This document shows positions 6,851 through 7,138 of a stretch of 7,138 bases of DNA, piece after piece. The stretch lies in contig CAMFKK010000122.1 of NCBI GenBank assembly GCA_945957225.1, positions 1 through 7,138 of the forward strand, read 5' to 3'. The notes beneath the pieces were generated by a model. It was not told the origin of the DNA. It did no database searches and worked only from the letters and a program-made list of their open reading frames with translations. The translations under genes were made by a program, and so were the position numbers. This DNA comes from an uncultured Sphingobacteriia bacterium. GTDB lineage: Bacteria > Bacteroidota > Bacteroidia > Chitinophagales > Chitinophagaceae. Positions within the stretch are counted from its first letter, which is position 1. Each line of letters opens with the position of its first letter.

Positions 6851-7138
6851 GATTGATGCATAAACTCAGTTGGGGTTACCCCATATTGTTTTTTAAACTC
6901 CTTGCTAAAATACTTACGGTCATTGTATCCTACTTGATAGGCAATTTCTGCAATGGTCATTTCTTTTTTTAATAAAAGCTCCGCGGCTTTTTTCATGCGA
7001 ATCAGTTTGATAAAATCATTAACTGAAAGGTCTGATACTGCCTTTAATTTCTTGTACAAAATTGGCGCACTCATGGCCACTTTTCTGGATAACATGGTTA
7101 CCCCAAATTCAGGGTTCTCCATATGCTCATGAATCAGT
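6847..7138 (-). CDS. AraC-family DNA-binding domain, C-terminus of a larger regulator (partial at right edge)
   Basis: On the minus strand the frame is open from the right edge to a TAA at 6847-6849, giving 97 visible codons. The ATG at 7122 is probably not the start: upstream codons still read LIHEH in frame without a stop, and the stretch LIHEHMENPEFGV matches the usual lead-in to the AraC domain in large Bacteroidota regulators. The visible part is a complete double helix-turn-helix: first HTH around LSRKVAMSAPILYKKLKA, a linker helix with LIRMKKAAELL, and second HTH MTIAEIAYQVGYNDRKYFSK followed by the signature EFKKQYGVTPTEF. Such C-termini occur in hybrid two-component systems, in response regulators and in simple AraC activators; which one this is depends on sequence outside the window. 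It probably binds DNA to activate transcription. It converges on the histidine kinase gene with a 4-nt overlap. Confidence 0.88.
   Translation of the reverse strand, partial: LIHEHMENPEFGVTMLSRKVAMSAPILYKKLKAVSDLSVNDFIKLIRMKKAAELLLKKEMTIAEIAYQVGYNDRKYFSKEFKKQYGVTPTEFMHQS

Noticed and set aside
6847..7122. A complete 91-residue stand-alone AraC protein starting at the ATG at 7122
   Set aside because: The frame stays open upstream to the window edge, and the residues before this Met continue a motif typical of larger regulators, so an internal Met is more likely.
1..7138. tRNA/rRNA genes, CRISPR arrays, insertion sequences, riboswitches
   Set aside because: Coding regions fill nearly the whole window and the two gaps (140 and 106 bp) show no cloverleaf, regular spaced repeats, transposase or recognisable aptamer.

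Overview
The window looks like a chromosomal segment from a Bacteroidota bacterium, most likely a Chitinophagaceae-type glycan degrader; the family-level placement is inference. The support is moderately AT-rich DNA, starts without clear Shine-Dalgarno sequences, a Tat-exported Gfo/Idh/MocA oxidoreductase followed by a secreted DUF1080 (3-keto-disaccharide hydrolase-like) protein, a secreted GH67 alpha-glucuronidase, and an AraC-type C-terminus resembling those of Bacteroidota hybrid two-component regulators.

Layout. (1) 1-1059, minus: N-terminal half of a GH67 alpha-glucuronidase, running off the left edge. (2) 1060-1199: a 140-bp divergent intergenic region with a possible minus-strand promoter and a short perfect hairpin on the plus-strand side. 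(3) 1200-2477 and 2485-3993, plus: a two-gene operon (7-bp gap) of a Tat-exported Gfo/Idh/MocA oxidoreductase and a signal-peptide-bearing HEAT-like + DUF1080 protein, closed by a probable intrinsic terminator at 3999-4036. (4) 4100-6850, plus: a membrane-bound sensor histidine kinase (two TM segments, PAS, GAF, PAS, HisKA, HATPase) with its own candidate promoter. (5) 6847-7138, minus: C-terminal AraC-family DNA-binding domain of a regulator whose N-terminus lies beyond the right edge; its stop codon overlaps the kinase stop, so the two genes converge with a 4-nt overlap.

How they may work together. GH67 enzymes remove (4-O-methyl)glucuronic acid from xylo-oligosaccharides in the periplasm. 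The neighbouring oxidoreductase/DUF1080 pair fits the oxidative route of glycoside cleavage, in which a sugar C3-OH is oxidised to a ketone and the 3-keto-glycoside is then cleaved. All three proteins carry export signals, so the left half looks like a periplasmic sugar-processing locus. The kinase and the AraC-type protein are signalling genes; nothing in the sequence ties either of them to the sugar genes except proximity. No RNA genes, CRISPR arrays, insertion sequences or attachment sites were seen.
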